A DNA stretch of 64,000 nt from Hybos culiciformis (GCA_964007475.1 OZ023273.1:75544024-75608023); one strand, 5' to 3'; shown: positions 36,401-43,858, counted from the stretch's first letter. Notes: generated from the letters alone by a model not told the origin. Translations and numbers: made by a program.

Positions 36401-39400
36401 AGGTTAGGATGTCACTATTAGTGAGATGACTATTTAAGGAAGCGGATAAAGATTAATTTCTGAAAAAAAAAGAAAACTTCATGCAAAATAAAAAAATAGG
36501 TTATTTTTTGAATGATTTTTTTTACTAAGGAACTTTAAAAAAAAAAAAAAATATGTGCCTATAAAATTCACTTCAAACTTTAAAAAAATATAATTTAAAA
36601 TAACAATAAAAATTTGAATCTAATAAGCGGTCTACACTTCGGGTTTAAATAAGGTTTCGCAAATGTTTATGAGTTAAAGGAGGTTTATCATACAAAAAAT
36701 TTAGTTGTTTTAAAGTTGAGTTAAATGTGAGTTAAATCAGGTTCACCTGATAAATTAAATGAATATGTTCTGACTACGTAAAAAAATTATCGGTTGGGCG
36801 TTTGAATTATTAAAAAAAGAAAAAACAAAATGGCTAAAAAAAAGCATAAAAATAAAATAGTTTTTTTTTTTTGTAATTTTTATTTTTCGAATTTTAATTT
36901 TAAATTAATTAATTCACTTATAGAATTTTTTTAAAAATTTTTAAATTATTTTTGATTAAATTTTATTCACTCATTTTTATTTAGAAATTTAACAAAAATA
37001 AAAAAACAACAAAATTAACCCGGGTTAAAAAAAATCATGGTGTGAACAGCAATTTTCAATTGAGGGATAACCTGATTTAATTTATGAATAAAATTCTGAG
37101 TTTGGAAAGCCTATAAAACTAAAAAGTTAACGATTGAGACTTTAGTTAATAAGCGAGTCACACTACAACTATAAAGCCACTACTACTGACGGCTTGCAAT
37201 TTTTGGGTTTTTTCTTTTTTCTTCTCGTTTTGTCATATTTTTTTCCTTTTTTTTTCGGGAATTTTTTTTGTTTTTTTATTCGATTTTTTACCAAAACTTG
37301 CCGCCAACTTCCTGAAAGTATGCGATTGTTAGTTTATTTTTTTCTCACGGAGCTCATTTGTTATTTGATCTCTGATTTTCTTGCGGCTTTTTTTTCTTTT
37401 TTTTGTATAGAAAAAGCCACGAAATAGCCACAACGATGATAGCTTTTTCAAAAAGCCATTAAAAAGCCGAAGTGTGACAGCCTTATAAGAGACGAGAAAT
37501 TCTGTTTTCTTTTTCTGTTTTCTATTTTTGTTTTCTATTTTTGTAGCCAGTTAATACCCTCTAACATATCAAAAAATCACTTCAGTCGAGATTGTATTAA
37601 CCCTAGAATCAAAGCAAAACAAAGACCCATTTTCCGCAGTGAGGGCTCTTAACACAACAAACCTATAGCTTCAACAAAGAGACCCGTTGTTTTCAACGTT
37701 TCTAAATTATTTTAAAACTTTTGTTATTAAGATACAAAAATTCATATAATTTTCGAAAGTAAATTAATAATCAAAATAAAAAAATTAAATATATAACATC
37801 AGCATTCTCAAGGCATAAACGATAACTATAATAATTTTAATCTTTTTTTAGTCAGTTTTCGGAACAATTCGTATCGTCACACTTCAATATCTCGGAAACG
37901 GTTGCATTAATAAAAATACGGGTCGAAGCATTCGATAGAGATTTAAAAATTGAACAAAACCTCATTTTTATTTCGTTTTTTGGTTTTGGTGTTATATTTT
38001 TATAACAGTCATTTCACAAAATATACAAAATTGAATTGAACACTACAATAATAAATATAATAAATATAAAACTATATAATATCATAATAAATGTGAATAT
38101 ATATATAATATCATAATAAATGTGAAGCTACATGGAAATTCCTATAGAAAACTAAAAGATTCGTCTGTAAAATAATATTAAAAAGAGAATAAAACAAAAT
38201 TTAATTATTAAATTCAATTTATTAATTTTGATTAATATTTATTTTGACAAAAAAAAAATTGATTGCGTTAAATCAGTGGTCGGCAAACCGTCGATCGCGA
38301 TCGACTGGTCGATCGTCAAGGTTTTCTAGGTCGATCGGGAAAAATTTTCTAATATATATGTATTTTATACTTTTGTATACCAGAAAAAAGGTTCACTGAA
38401 TTGTGCAACTTCAAGAATTCATATTTATAATTCTATTCTTCAAATGTATGTCTGTTGTGTTGTGACATAATATACTTTTTGGACAAATGTCTTTTGTTTA
38501 ACCTATTTTTAATTTTTTTATTTTCAGATATCAGTTGTAACTAATATTTTAAAATGGAGTCTAGGAGAATTAAAACTTAGATTTAGAACAAATTTAACAC
38601 ATCATCTTTATAATCAGTACCTGAAGTATATTAATTTTCTGGAACTTTTTATTTAATACATTCATTATAAATTATTATTGTTTTTATTACTTCTAGAGGC
38701 TTTACATATTATAAAATGTCAAATTTAGATAACAGAATAGCTAATGCCGATCAACTTCTAACAACAGATATTGAAAAATTTTGTGACAGTGTAACAGATT
38801 TATATTCGAACATCAGTAAACCAATATTGGATATTTTTATCTATGTTTATCGAGTTACAGTCAGTTTAGGTGCAAAGGTTAGTTAACGAAAATTCTTAAA
38901 ACACAGAAGTCTCCCAATTATTTTTGTATGTAAAGAAATAAATCGGGTCAGCGAAAATTTACTGATATGTGAAAACCAAAATGTTTACGGAATAAATTGT
39001 GGAGTATCATAACGTAAAAAAGAACATAACATCAATTAACTTTATATATCTCAAAAAATCGGTCGTAAGTTCAACTGCCGTCATGTCTCATTTGCAGAGA
39101 CAGGATGTTTGCATGCAAACAAGAAATATACGCACACATACGAACCAAAAAAATTAAAAATTTGCACATAATATGCACTATAAAATAAAATTACATATCT
39201 AAAAAATTAATAGATACAACGCTTTAAAGCAAAAAAAATTATATAACAAAAAAGTCGCGCTGTTTTGTGAATATTGGACAATTTGAGCAATTTGTTTATT
39301 TTTTATTAAAGTTACCAAATCACTAGGTGGGATACCTTTTATACTATAAGAAGTATGGATTTGGTAATGAGGACAGGAAGTTTAGACGGGATTAAAAAAT

Positions 39401-42400
39401 GGGACAGTTAGTAGGTAATCATTCACACTCTTCTTAAAGCGGCGCAAGTCGTAAATCAAGCGTCGGCTAGCTGTTGGAAACAACTTTGATGGGAGAGCAT
39501 TCCACATTCTCGAGGTGCGAATTGAAAAAGAATCTCCGAAGCTCGTTCTATCACATCTGGAAATTTTGAGAAAATATGGGTTGAAGCGGTACGTGTTTGG
39601 CATGAAAATACTTGAAGTAGAGGAAGTAGGGCCTTTACTTCCAGGGAACACTTATTCGTTCCAACAATATATTTATAAAAAATGGAAAGTGAACCTACAT
39701 TATGACGGTGATTGAGTGATGTTAATGAGCTGGTGGTTGGGTGATTGTTTATCAATCTAATAGACCTTCTCTCAACTTTGTCCAGGTATTCAAGATGGAT
39801 CTTGGGTGCACCAGCCTATATATACGCATTGTATTCTAATTTTGGTCGTATGTAGGATTTGTAAATGTTTAAGAGATCATAGGGGGAAAAGTATTGTTTA
39901 CATCACTTTAATAAACCAAGATATTACACTGCATTTTTTGCCGTTTCGAAAATATGAACTTCCCAGCTTAATCGCTAGTTATTTTCAGACCTAAAATGTC
40001 AAGGCTTCCAGATATGGCAATACTTTCTCCTTGAAAAGAAAATTAGGGATCGAAAGTTGACAGTTTTCTAGAAATTAGGCAGCATTGAATTTTGGATGCG
40101 TTAAACTCAACTCTGTTGTAAAGACCCCATTGTGCAATTTTTGAAAGGTCGTGGTTAATGCTACTATGCAAAATATTTCGTTTAGTAGTAAGAGCATTTA
40201 AAGATGTTGGTTTCCTATTAATACAATAGTAGCATGCTACCAAGTTACGGTCATCGGTGAAGTTGTGGATGGGATTGAGTGTAGATTGTAGAAGATCATT
40301 AATTAAAATTAAAAAGAGGGTTGGGGAGAGAACAAACCCTTGAGGTCCACCGGAGTTAATGTTGAAAATATGTGACTGGTACCCATTCTATATCCAAAGG
40401 AACAACACAGGCGGCATTAAAACCGGCTGAACGCAGACTTTTCCAAACATTCTCAAAATTATTGAAAAACAAAAAAATTTCCCAAAAAAACTTTTTGTCA
40501 CAAAAAAATAAGAAAACAAAAAATAAGAAAACGAGCCCATACGCAGACTTTTTCTACCTAGTGCATGTATATTTATTTGAGGACTAGCACTAGACCTACT
40601 GGGGATACCTCGTTAAAAAAAACGCCTTAGTATAGTCTACCTCAATGGTGACGTGGAAATGACTCATACTATGCTTGTGGGCGCAATTTTCAAAATCCAC
40701 ACAGGGCGCCGAATCAGCTTGAACCGGGCCTGGCAATAGGCCTGTAGTTAGAGGGATCGCATTTATCGCCTTTTTTTGGAATAGGCTGAACATGCACAAC
40801 TTTTCACTTGGTGGGGTAGATGCCAAGTGAATATGAAAGATAGAAAAGGCTGCGCAGAGGTTTAGCTAAAACAGGGGCGGTATGTTTTAAGACCACAGCC
40901 GGAGTACCATCAGGGCCAGTTGACTTTTTCACATTCAGATTTTTGAGAGCTTTTAAAACAGCCTAAAGTGAACTCTTCCAAAAGAAGAGCTTACTGGTGG
41001 CAAGACTGGTGAATCTTCAGCTGAAGCTGCAAGTGTTGAGTTTTGACTAAAGAGTTTTGCAAACAGATTTAGCCTTCCCAACCGAATCTGATATGATCCG
41101 GTCACCATCTACAAGAGGAGGAAAAGATGTAGGCGAACAAAAGTTTTGTTGTACACTTTTAGCGAAGCTCCAAAAGCTTCTGCTATTTTTAGGAAGGTTT
41201 AATATTTCTTGACACTTCCTCTGGGTATACAAAACCTTCTGATAGCAACAAATTCTACTGCGTCTGTTGCTGACCTGTTTCCAGCGCTTCAGTGAATTTA
41301 ATGAATTGTTTTGTTTATACTCACGAAAAGCATTATCCCTATCGGCTATGGCCTTTGCACAGGTGTCATTGAACCAAGGATTTTTAGTATTAGTTTTATT
41401 TTGAACCTTTTTATGGGGTATGAAAGTTTCATCCCTAGCAGAATACTTTCAGTAATGACAACCGTGCAAAGGTCAACATCCCTCTCCAAGAAGCAACGAT
41501 ACAGATCCATCCGTCCAAGAAAACTGGCTAGCTCATCTCAATCAGCTTGAGAATAGGTCCAGCAACTTTGGAAAAGAGAGAAGGACGTGCTAACGAGACA
41601 ATGATTGGAGTTTCCAAGGGGGAACTAATTGAAGCGTTATAATTATCTGGATTCGATGTCAGAAACAGATCGAAGACATGATGACCCTGATCGGAGTATA
41701 GGATAGGAAATACAGGATGACTTGGTAACTGCGTCAAGTTTATTTATTTGTTTTATTGTTCTTCGGATAAAATAATTGAGTTGTCGGAATTTGCCCGAAC
41801 TTTTAATTTTAATTATTTTTATTAATTTTATTATTATTATTATTTTAATTTTTTTTTAACACAAGAAAAAAGGTCTGAATAAAATTATATTTTATTTTTA
41901 TTTTTTTCTTTCAACACGCTAAAATCAAAAACAAAAAAGGAAACAATATCGTCAAAATTTTAAAAAACAATTTAAAACGATACAAAAACGCCTGCACACT
42001 TCTTAATAATCAGAACACAACTGACTAATTGTGTCATAAACAATATTAATCCTTTCTTCTGAAATTTCCGAAAATTTGAAAGCCTGCTCGATACAAATTT
42101 ATTGAGGTGTTAAATTATATCTATTCATTTTTGATATTTTGAATTTTAAAAAACAAAATTGCTAAAATAGATCCACTTTGTTTAATCAGCTATCGATGAT
42201 GAAATATAATTTAATATTTTCTTCTTAAAGGTAGGATAATAAAATGTTTAATTTATTCATATTCATTAATGTTAATTATTCATATAATTAACATTAATGA
42301 TGAAGTCGTAAAAATTTTTTTTAACTATAAATATCATTTAAAGCTGGGATTACAATTCATATCTAAATAATACTGTTCTATCCGTTAATTTGATTGTTGT

Positions 42401-43858
42401 AATTTTGCAGACACCTTCAATACTAATCATGTATTTATTATTTGCTGGAATTGTATTAACTCGCCTGAGACGACCCACAGGTAGACTTACTGTTGAAGAA
42501 CAAAAGCTTGAAGGCGAGTTTCGATATGTTAATAGTAGACTTATTACGAATTCTGAAGAAATAGCTTTTTACCAAGGCAATAATAGGGAAAAATTAACTT
42601 TGCTGTCAAGTTTTTCTAAGCTTCGAGGACATTTAAGGAAGTTTTTAGAATTTCGCGTTGGAATGGGAATTATCGATAACATAGTTGGAAAGTACGTAGC
42701 AACAGTTGTTGGTTTTTACGCAGTCTCTATTCCATTTTTCCAAAAAGATCATCCTCTCTTACGTGAGGATAAGAATGGTGAACGTCTAAGAGTAAGTAAT
42801 ATTTTTTAAGGTATCACTTTACAAATATATATGTTTTATAATTTATTGTAGGCCTATTATACGTATGGAAGAATGTTAGTTAAATTAGCTGAAGCTATTG
42901 GTCGTTTAGTATTAGCTGGCAGAGAAATGTCTAGACTAGCTGGTAAATATGCAAACTATCAGTGAAAAAAAGTATTTAACGCAGAAATAAATTTAAGGTT
43001 TTACTGCTCGAGTGACGGAATTAATTAAAGTTTTGAATGATTTAAATACCGGAATTTACGAAAGAACAATGATGAATAACAAAAGCAAGTGTGAAAATGA
43101 TTTTGGTCCAAATAAGGGCTTGATATCCTTCCAGGATAATATCATCAAGTTTATAAAAGTGCCATTAGTGACACCAAATGGTGACATTTTATTAAAAGAA
43201 CTTACATTTGAAGTTATGTACGTATAAAAAGCACTTTTATTATTTGTTAAATAATCGATTTTTTTTAAGATCCGGTATGAATGTGTTGGTTTGCGGGCCC
43301 AATGGTTGTGGAAAATCAAGTTTATTTAGAATATTAGGAGAATTATGGCCTACTTGGGGTGGTAAAATTATTAAACCTCCGAAGGGAAAATTATTTTATA
43401 TTCCTCAGCGACCTTATATGACTTTAGGAACATTACGAGATCAAATTATATACCCTCATACCAAAGAAGAGATGATTCGTCGTGGTAAAAATGATAATGA
43501 CCTAATGAAATATTTAGAAATAGTCCAATTAACATATTTGCAAACAAGAGACAATGGTTTGAATGCGATTGAGGATTGGATTGACGTGTTATCTGGTGGA
43601 GAAAAACAACGTATTGCAATGGCTAGATTATTTTACCATAATCCTCAGTTTGCTATTTTGGATGAATGCACAAGTGCAGTTTCGGTTGATGTCGAGGGTT
43701 CTATGTATCAATACTGCAAAAAAGCTGGCATAACATTATTCACTGTATCTCATAGAAAATCGTTATGGAAACATCACGAATACTATTTACAATTTGATGG
43801 TAGAGGAAGTTATGAATATGCTGAAATTAGTAGTGATAAAGTAGAATTTGGTTCTTAG
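11195..43858 (+). CDS. ABCD3 / PMP70 peroxisomal ABC half-transporter, 8 exons, 5' end not found
   Basis: Half-transporter of the peroxisomal membrane that dimerises and uses ATP to import long-chain and branched acyl-CoAs and bile-acid precursors. Joined exons are 11195-11307, 28995-29185, 38528-38625, 38697-38877, 42411-42791, 42852-42942, 42998-43217 and 43270-43858. Every junction has GT-AG borders and matching phase, giving 620 residues without a stop. Visible residues include the membrane-domain start (VPGFW...VWMIQ-like block, 39-101), YYKM.NLDNRIAN (about 136-148), the EAA-like SEEIAFYQG, Walker A GPNGCGKSS (434-442), signature LSGGEKQR (532-539), Walker B ILDE (D556, E557), H-loop H586, and C-terminus VEFGS. 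Human ABCD3 has 659 residues, so roughly 40 N-terminal codons lie in an unseen upstream exon. Exon 1 needs a two-base codon start from that exon. Confidence 0.95.
11308..11608. other. ABCD3 intron, no further feature
   Basis: AT-rich intronic DNA. No gene was recognised before the hAT terminus at 11609. Confidence 0.5.
11609..13025 (-). pseudogene. hAT transposase (ZMYM/TTF zinc-finger type), decayed
   Basis: A minus-strand remnant inside the first visible ABCD3 intron. In protein order it has the family block LNFDEKFVIFKEGIRTP (from 12999), then in another frame a TTF-type zinc-finger block KINGSVTGCEKLNALFCWPC and NNFHKAAKRHRESQNHL (12893-12600). A short ERKGLPLEG block follows near 12510, then VSDTTGEGLANTLLEKITD and GQCYDNGSNMK of the RNase-H-like core (12350-12036). 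Frameshifts and a missing C-terminal half make it non-functional. The element end is probably CAGTGCCTTTTTTGTACCGG at 11609; no right terminus was found. Confidence 0.8.
13026..13242. other. AT-rich intronic DNA
   Basis: Nothing recognised apart from A/T runs. Confidence 0.4.
13243..14201. mobile_element. Non-autonomous hAT element with CAGTGGTTCCCAAA ends
   Basis: The left end CAGTGGTTCCCAAACTTC leads into GCGACCCAC, and the right end inverted is CATTGATTCCCAAAGTGTGG with GGTCGC. Flanks GTCTAAAG (13235-13242) and ATCTAGAG (14202-14209) are a near-matching 8-bp duplication of the hAT type. There is no transposase. Another element is nested at 13471-13863. Confidence 0.8.
13471..13863. mobile_element. 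Nested MITE with CAGGCTCA ends and GGCTGCGGC repeats
   Basis: Termini CAGGCTCAATCGC and CAGGCTCAGACGC (inverted) bound 393 bp. Flanks ACTGCGAT and CTTGCGAT agree at six of eight positions, suggesting a hAT-like 8-bp duplication. It is rich in GGCTGCGGC motifs. An inverted partial copy occurs at 19640-19746. Confidence 0.75.
14210..14735. other. Intronic non-coding DNA
   Basis: No gene was recognised. It contains a stretch with TTATCATGGGTATCGTTTTA near 14690 that may be the 3' region of the transposase fragment that follows on the minus strand. Confidence 0.4.
14736..15068 (-). pseudogene. Transposase C-terminal fragment, possibly Mutator-like
   Basis: An open minus-strand frame of 110 codons with KRDNARIGRSEIRASNASKE, then KERSAENAYFEVDEGPMY and AAG. 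This resembles the basic C-terminal tail of insect and cnidarian transposase-like proteins that I associate with Mutator-type elements; that family assignment is from memory and tentative. The frame is GC-richer than its surroundings. The upstream catalytic part is absent. Confidence 0.4.
15069..15680. other. Intronic non-coding DNA
   Basis: AT-rich with one GC-richer patch (GTTCCGGCCGATCCGGTTTA, about 15258). No gene or repeat was recognised. Confidence 0.4.
15681..15930. repeat. Dispersed repeat family, copy 1
   Basis: A block with GATTACAACACATGTTAAG, GAGTTGTGTACACAC, ACACATAGACACGAGTC and ATATCACGAGACCG is shared with 52086-52180, and its ends are shared with 19498-19545 and 19733-19850. 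It is therefore a dispersed element of unknown class. No coding sequence was found. Confidence 0.7.
16157..16220 (+). repeat. 22-bp tandem repeat, three copies
   Basis: The unit GGGCATGATTTATGGGCTTG, with a short TT link, repeats nearly exactly three times. Confidence 0.85.
16292..16738. mobile_element. Foldback element E (GACATTTGTCCGCG arms)
   Basis: A fully palindromic element of about 447 bp with ends GGGGGTTGGACATTTGTCC. It is built from palindromic units GCGGACAAATGTCATTTT / AAAATGACATTTGTCCGC separated by AT-rich spacers at a period near 59 bp. There is no coding capacity. Its arm unit resembles that of foldback D (GCGGACAAAATTCATTTT). No target duplication was identified. Confidence 0.8.
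16830..17035 (-). pseudogene. hAT (ZMYM type) transposase fragment
   Basis: The minus strand reads ALKADVKSVKYYSLQMNCVA followed by DISHKEQALIIVRY, matching the D-[IV]-SH-x-[DE]-Q-L block that holds the first catalytic aspartate region in ZMYM-type hAT transposases. It is about 60 codons long and isolated between two foldback elements. Confidence 0.55.
17056..17833. mobile_element. Foldback element B (ACGACATTATTTAT arms) with 9-bp TSD
   Basis: The arms consist of the same ACGACATTATTTATCGTATG palindromic units as foldback A. Ends are GGGTCCCGAATCAA and, inverted, GGGCACTCCAAAACAA. Flanks TAAAAGATG (17047-17055) and TAAATGATG (17834-17842) form a 9-bp duplication with one mismatch, the size typical of Mutator-like elements. 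The core (17340-17590) is GC-rich, with inverted CTGCCGC/GCGGCAG segments and a G-run. No transposase. Confidence 0.8.
17843..18680. other. Intronic DNA, no gene recognised
   Basis: 18240-18640 is less AT-rich than its surroundings and contains two similar stretches with ATGAAAACTTTG (about 18392 and 18531) and an 'AACGG' context, suggesting a diverged direct repeat. No coding evidence. Confidence 0.35.
18690..18960 (-). pseudogene. Possible retroelement gag zinc-finger scrap
   Basis: The minus strand reads HLSETCPEPQRKLKCSYC within a lysine-rich context, which looks like a pair of zinc-knuckle cysteines of a gypsy-type gag. It is short and interrupted by stops. Low confidence. Confidence 0.25.
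19498..19850. repeat. Dispersed repeat family, copy 2, split by hAT DNA
   Basis: 19498-19540 matches 15681-15720 and 19733-19850 matches about 15810-15930, while the middle is replaced by the inverted copy of the nested MITE (19640-19746). After CTGAGCCTG the sequence GTTGCAAT corresponds to the uninterrupted copy at 15819-15826, so the repeat predates the hAT insertion. Confidence 0.65.
19640..19746. mobile_element. Partial inverted copy of the CAGGCTCA MITE
   Basis: The last ~75 bp are the reverse complement of 13471-13545 with few changes and end in CTGAGCCTG. The other terminus is missing or unrecognised. Confidence 0.65.
19900..20280 (-). pseudogene. Unrecognised minus-strand coding scrap
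   Basis: An open frame (20225-20040) with a lysine/arginine-rich, coiled-coil-like stretch RYLCDLKEKTRNLQEKILKK continues after a break into KSIKKLNSLKERYGGQ, then a stop. I do not recognise the family. It could be the end of a transposon-encoded DNA-binding protein, or chance. Confidence 0.25.
20375..21100. mobile_element. MITE with GGGTAAGAGTGGT ends and TA flanks
   Basis: A 13-bp inverted terminal repeat GGGTAAGAGTGGT at both ends is flanked by TA (20373-20374 and 21101-21102), which suggests a Tc1/mariner-type MITE. The interior has a poly-A run and two GCATCCCA/GGGATGCC segments in inverse orientation (about 20655 and 20886). There is no transposase. Confidence 0.7.
21196..21775 (-). 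pseudogene. hAT transposase C-terminal remnant
   Basis: The minus strand at 21506-21270 reads FTLILVRHYLCESAFLQIIK, then KYRSNLTDEHLE, the C-terminal CE-SxF..MK.IK.KYRS.LTDEHL block of GTF2IRD2/ZMYM-like hAT transposases. Upstream (21760-21520) scraps such as KFGNRFDDFKNL fit the same family. The likely element end CAGGGGTGTCAACTG is at 21196. The other end is lost near the next MITE. Confidence 0.75.
21783..22531 (+). mobile_element. TIR element with GGGCTAGG-TGGACAA ends and transposase-tail scraps
   Basis: Ends GGGCTAGGTGGACAATT (21783) and inverted GGGGCTAGGGTGGACAA (to 22531) bound about 750 bp. A second GGGCTAGTGTG motif lies just inside the left end and just outside the right. The + strand keeps scraps: KRKQSPPKTYALKNKLK, then NKPLLLIDQYVLQEHDVV, then PDLSDATQISQNKIVENIP ending at 22387. 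They look like the C-terminus of a transposase or associated protein whose family I cannot name. Confidence 0.5.
22532..23424. other. Intronic AT-rich DNA
   Basis: No gene was recognised. GGAGGTTA near 22969 and TAACCTCC near 23109 are inverted but short. Confidence 0.4.
23425..23487. mobile_element. Terminal fragment of an A/B-type foldback
   Basis: AAAGCGACATTATTCATTTG, then ATTGTTTAAATTGTTTCTGG and ACCCCTC, match the right-end arrangement of foldback B (inverted GGGGTCC...AACAATTTATAC). Only one terminus is present. Confidence 0.55.
23748..23761. repeat. CA microsatellite
   Basis: A run of CA dinucleotides. The minus-strand frame over it (VCVCVRC-like) is low complexity and is not considered a gene. 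Confidence 0.8.
23974..25013 (-). mobile_element. hAT element with perfect 8-bp TSD and transposase remnant
   Basis: The termini CATGGGCGCCGGCAG and CATGGGCGCCGCCAGG (inverted) are flanked by perfect ATGATATC duplications (23966-23973, 25014-25021). A second, inner inverted pair is the TGCACCACCTT-like sequence at each end. On the minus strand 24293-24105 reads KRSFSTLRRVKTWTRSAM and GLCMMSLHK, the C-terminal AERSFSTLRRLKTWLR block of hAT transposases. The rest of the transposase is gone. It has inserted into the 147-bp satellite described next. Confidence 0.87.
25022..25400 (+). repeat. 147-bp tandem repeat
   Basis: CTTCCAT[GA]G..CCGTCAGAATAA units start at 25021, 25167 and 25314, followed each time by a poly-T run, AAACAAACCTCTCAATTTC, GCGCATAAATATTGGGTC and CTCCAACCTACATTTTG. 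A partial unit precedes the hAT element (ACTAGGTCCAACCTACC at 23949) and a diverged inverted unit lies at 28340-28440. Confidence 0.85.
25540..26135 (+). repeat. 103-bp satellite array, about six units
   Basis: TTCTTTAATGC[CG]G[CA]CCGTGAT units start at 25643, 25748, 25851, 25954 and 26057, with a diverged unit before and a truncated one after. The period is 103-105 bp, close to a multiple of three, so long reading frames run through it; these are repeat artefacts, not a protein. Confidence 0.9.
26136..28994. other. ABCD3 intron, AT-rich, no gene
   Basis: No coding segment was recognised until the exon at 28995. 28340-28440 holds a diverged inverted copy of the 147-bp unit (GTTATTCTGACGGATCCATG). 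Confidence 0.5.
28995..29185 (+). CDS. ABCD3 second visible exon
   Basis: Acceptor TTTCAG ends at 28994 and donor GTAAGA starts at 29186. It encodes 63 residues plus a split codon, including the first transmembrane segment (LLILVALTLVARS) and the conserved WMIQN motif. It lies about 17.7 kb downstream of the previous exon. Confidence 0.93.
29186..30552. other. ABCD3 intron, AT-rich, no gene
   Basis: Contains a TAA/TAATAA microsatellite at about 30400-30435. Nothing else was recognised. Confidence 0.5.
30553..30950. mobile_element. Foldback element C: GC-rich spacerless palindrome
   Basis: The outer arms GTTACGGGAAATGTGCGAATTCCGG match in inverse at the right end; the middle of the arms has diverged or lost sequence; the inner 30649-30854 is a perfect palindrome of 206 bp centred between 30751 and 30752 with no spacer. 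The inner part is strikingly GC-rich against the AT-rich background. It contains GGTCGGTCAGTGGGATTTGC, close to the core of foldbacks A and D (GGTTGGTCAGTGGGATTTGC in D). The reading frame across it is an artefact of the palindrome. Confidence 0.85.
30951..31889. other. ABCD3 intron with a short tandem repeat
   Basis: 31438-31497 repeats TTTAGTGTACG and GTGGTTTAGTG several times. No gene was recognised. Confidence 0.5.
31890..32660 (-). pseudogene. Ty3/gypsy-like retroelement remnant
   Basis: Minus-strand remains in gag-to-pol order. 32658-32437 is a helical gag-like block (KLDKINAMVNILEFTKEF). 32269-32180 is a CX-rich zinc-knuckle-like scrap (CAAANDVCLFCG). A possible protease start with KIDTDAELYKSY, where the usual DTG/DSG is changed, lies near 32030. 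An integrase scrap QHGIPKIVVSDGGPPF follows near 31965-31920. Most of the RT and RNase H is deleted. Family inferred from these short motifs; clearly dead. Confidence 0.6.
33115..33345. repeat. Short duplicated segments (CCAATAGGTGTCGCTATATT)
   Basis: A block with ATATAAAGGCAAAACGATTT and CTCCGAAGCCTCA occurs twice (33118 and 33190). CCAATAGGTGTCGCTATATT occurs at 33162 and 33315, and a relative (CCAATAGATGTCGCTATAC) at 52513. Unknown dispersed repeat. Confidence 0.65.
33826..34085 (+). repeat. 132-bp tandem duplication
   Basis: Two copies begin CCTACCCAGCGACC at 33828 and 33960 and share CTGGGGGAGG, CTTCAAAAGTTCGTC and AAATGATTA.ACACAAAAAT. Copies are moderately diverged. Confidence 0.85.
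34514..34597 (-). mobile_element. tRNA-derived SINE, copy 3
   Basis: The minus strand reads GACTATAGCTGAGTGTTAGA (A box), TTGATTGCAATGCTAAAG and GGTTTGAATCTG (B box), followed by CAAGGCATATAAAAG. It matches the two copies at 53055-53255. Spacing between boxes fits a pol III promoter, but the anticodon region does not fold as a clean tRNA gene by eye. Confidence 0.7.
34598..38272. other. ABCD3 intron, AT-rich with repeat relics
   Basis: Relics include TACCAAACTAGGTCC at 35001 (shared with 23944), and an ATGGCTAAAA...TTTTCGAATTTTAATTTT block at 36829-36900 shared with 46395-46465. A TIR-like pair GTCACACTAC / AGTGTGAC lies at 37155 and 37472, and a TTTTCTATTTTTG repeat near 37510-37545. No gene was recognised. 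Confidence 0.45.
38273..38345 (+). mobile_element. Solo hAT-like terminus
   Basis: CAGTGGTCGGCAAACCGTCG followed by repeated GATCG motifs is a typical hAT end with subterminal repeats. No partner end or transposase was found nearby. Confidence 0.5.
38528..38625 (+). CDS. ABCD3 third visible exon
   Basis: Acceptor TTTCAG ends at 38527 and donor GTATAT starts at 38626. It encodes ILKWSLGELKLRFRTNLTHH and a YNQYLK end, matching the second membrane helix and following loop. The last codon is completed by the first base of the next exon. Confidence 0.92.
38697..38877 (+). CDS. ABCD3 fourth visible exon
   Basis: Acceptor CTAG ends at 38696 and donor GTTAGT starts at 38878. It encodes the highly conserved FTYYKM-SNLDNRIANADQL stretch, a hallmark of ABCD proteins. 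It is separated from the third exon by a 71-bp intron and ends in phase 0. Confidence 0.94.
38878..39381. other. ABCD3 intron next to the LINE 3' end
   Basis: AT-rich. It probably includes the 3' untranslated part of the antisense LINE that follows. No other feature. Confidence 0.4.
39382..41790 (-). pseudogene. Dead LINE (jockey/CR1-like non-LTR retrotransposon), antisense in ABCD3 intron
   Basis: Minus-strand pieces in order. An endonuclease end with DQGHHVFDLFLTSNPD lies at about 41690-41640. A linker with KNSRSFWSFAKSVQ follows (41190-41150), then RT start blocks NVKKSTGPDGTPAVVLKH (about 40940-40885) and CDPSNYRPI (about 40760-40735). The RT active site appears as NFTDDRN at 40236-40262, where the usual FADD has changed. 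The C-terminal block holds HRHNVGSLSIFYKY (about 39705) and SFSIRTSRMWNALPS (about 39525). Frameshifts and an unrelated stretch at about 40363-40735 break it. It is 5' truncated: only the last part of the endonuclease remains. The clade is not resolved. Confidence 0.8.
41791..42410. other. ABCD3 intron with a strong hairpin
   Basis: AT-rich. At 42262-42299 TCATTAATGTTAATTA is followed by a 6-nt loop and its exact complement. Nothing else seen. Confidence 0.55.
42411..42791 (+). CDS. ABCD3 fifth visible exon
   Basis: Acceptor TTGCAG ends at 42410 and donor GTAAGT starts at 42792. It encodes 127 residues including LTRLRRPTG, YVNSRLITNSEEIAFYQGN (the EAA-like loop that contacts the ATPase) and KYVATVVGFYAVS. 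It is in phase 0 at both ends. Confidence 0.95.
42852..42942 (+). CDS. ABCD3 sixth visible exon
   Basis: Acceptor TAG ends at 42851 and donor GTAAAT starts at 42943. It encodes the last membrane helix region with GRMLVKLAEAIGRLVLAGRE. The final G joins GT of the next exon to give glycine. Confidence 0.93.
42998..43217 (+). CDS. ABCD3 seventh visible exon
   Basis: Acceptor AAG ends at 42997 and the likely donor GTACGT starts at 43218. It encodes FTARVTELIKVLNDL and the start of the nucleotide-binding domain with VPLVTPNGDILLKELTFEV. The donor is inferred from the phase match to the next exon. Confidence 0.92.
43270..43858 (+). CDS. ABCD3 last exon (nucleotide-binding domain)
   Basis: Acceptor TTTTAAG ends at 43269. 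It encodes 195 residues with Walker A, the IPQRPYMTLGTLRDQ Q-loop region, the LSGGEKQR signature, Walker B and the switch histidine, ending at TAG 43856-43858. A possible poly(A) signal AATAAA lies at 44336-44341. Confidence 0.97.

Noticed and set aside
36600..37040. Possible TIR element between CTACACTTCGGG and ATGGTGTGAACAG
   Set aside because: The similarity between the two ends is too weak to distinguish from chance in AT-rich DNA.
37155..37479. TIR-like GTCACACTAC / AGTGTGAC pair with a T-rich interior
   Set aside because: Only about 8 bp match and no target duplication was found, so an element cannot be supported.
42390..42410. ATG just upstream of the fifth ABCD3 exon
   Set aside because: It lies in the polypyrimidine/acceptor region; the exon starts after TTGCAG at 42411 and continues the frame of the upstream exons.
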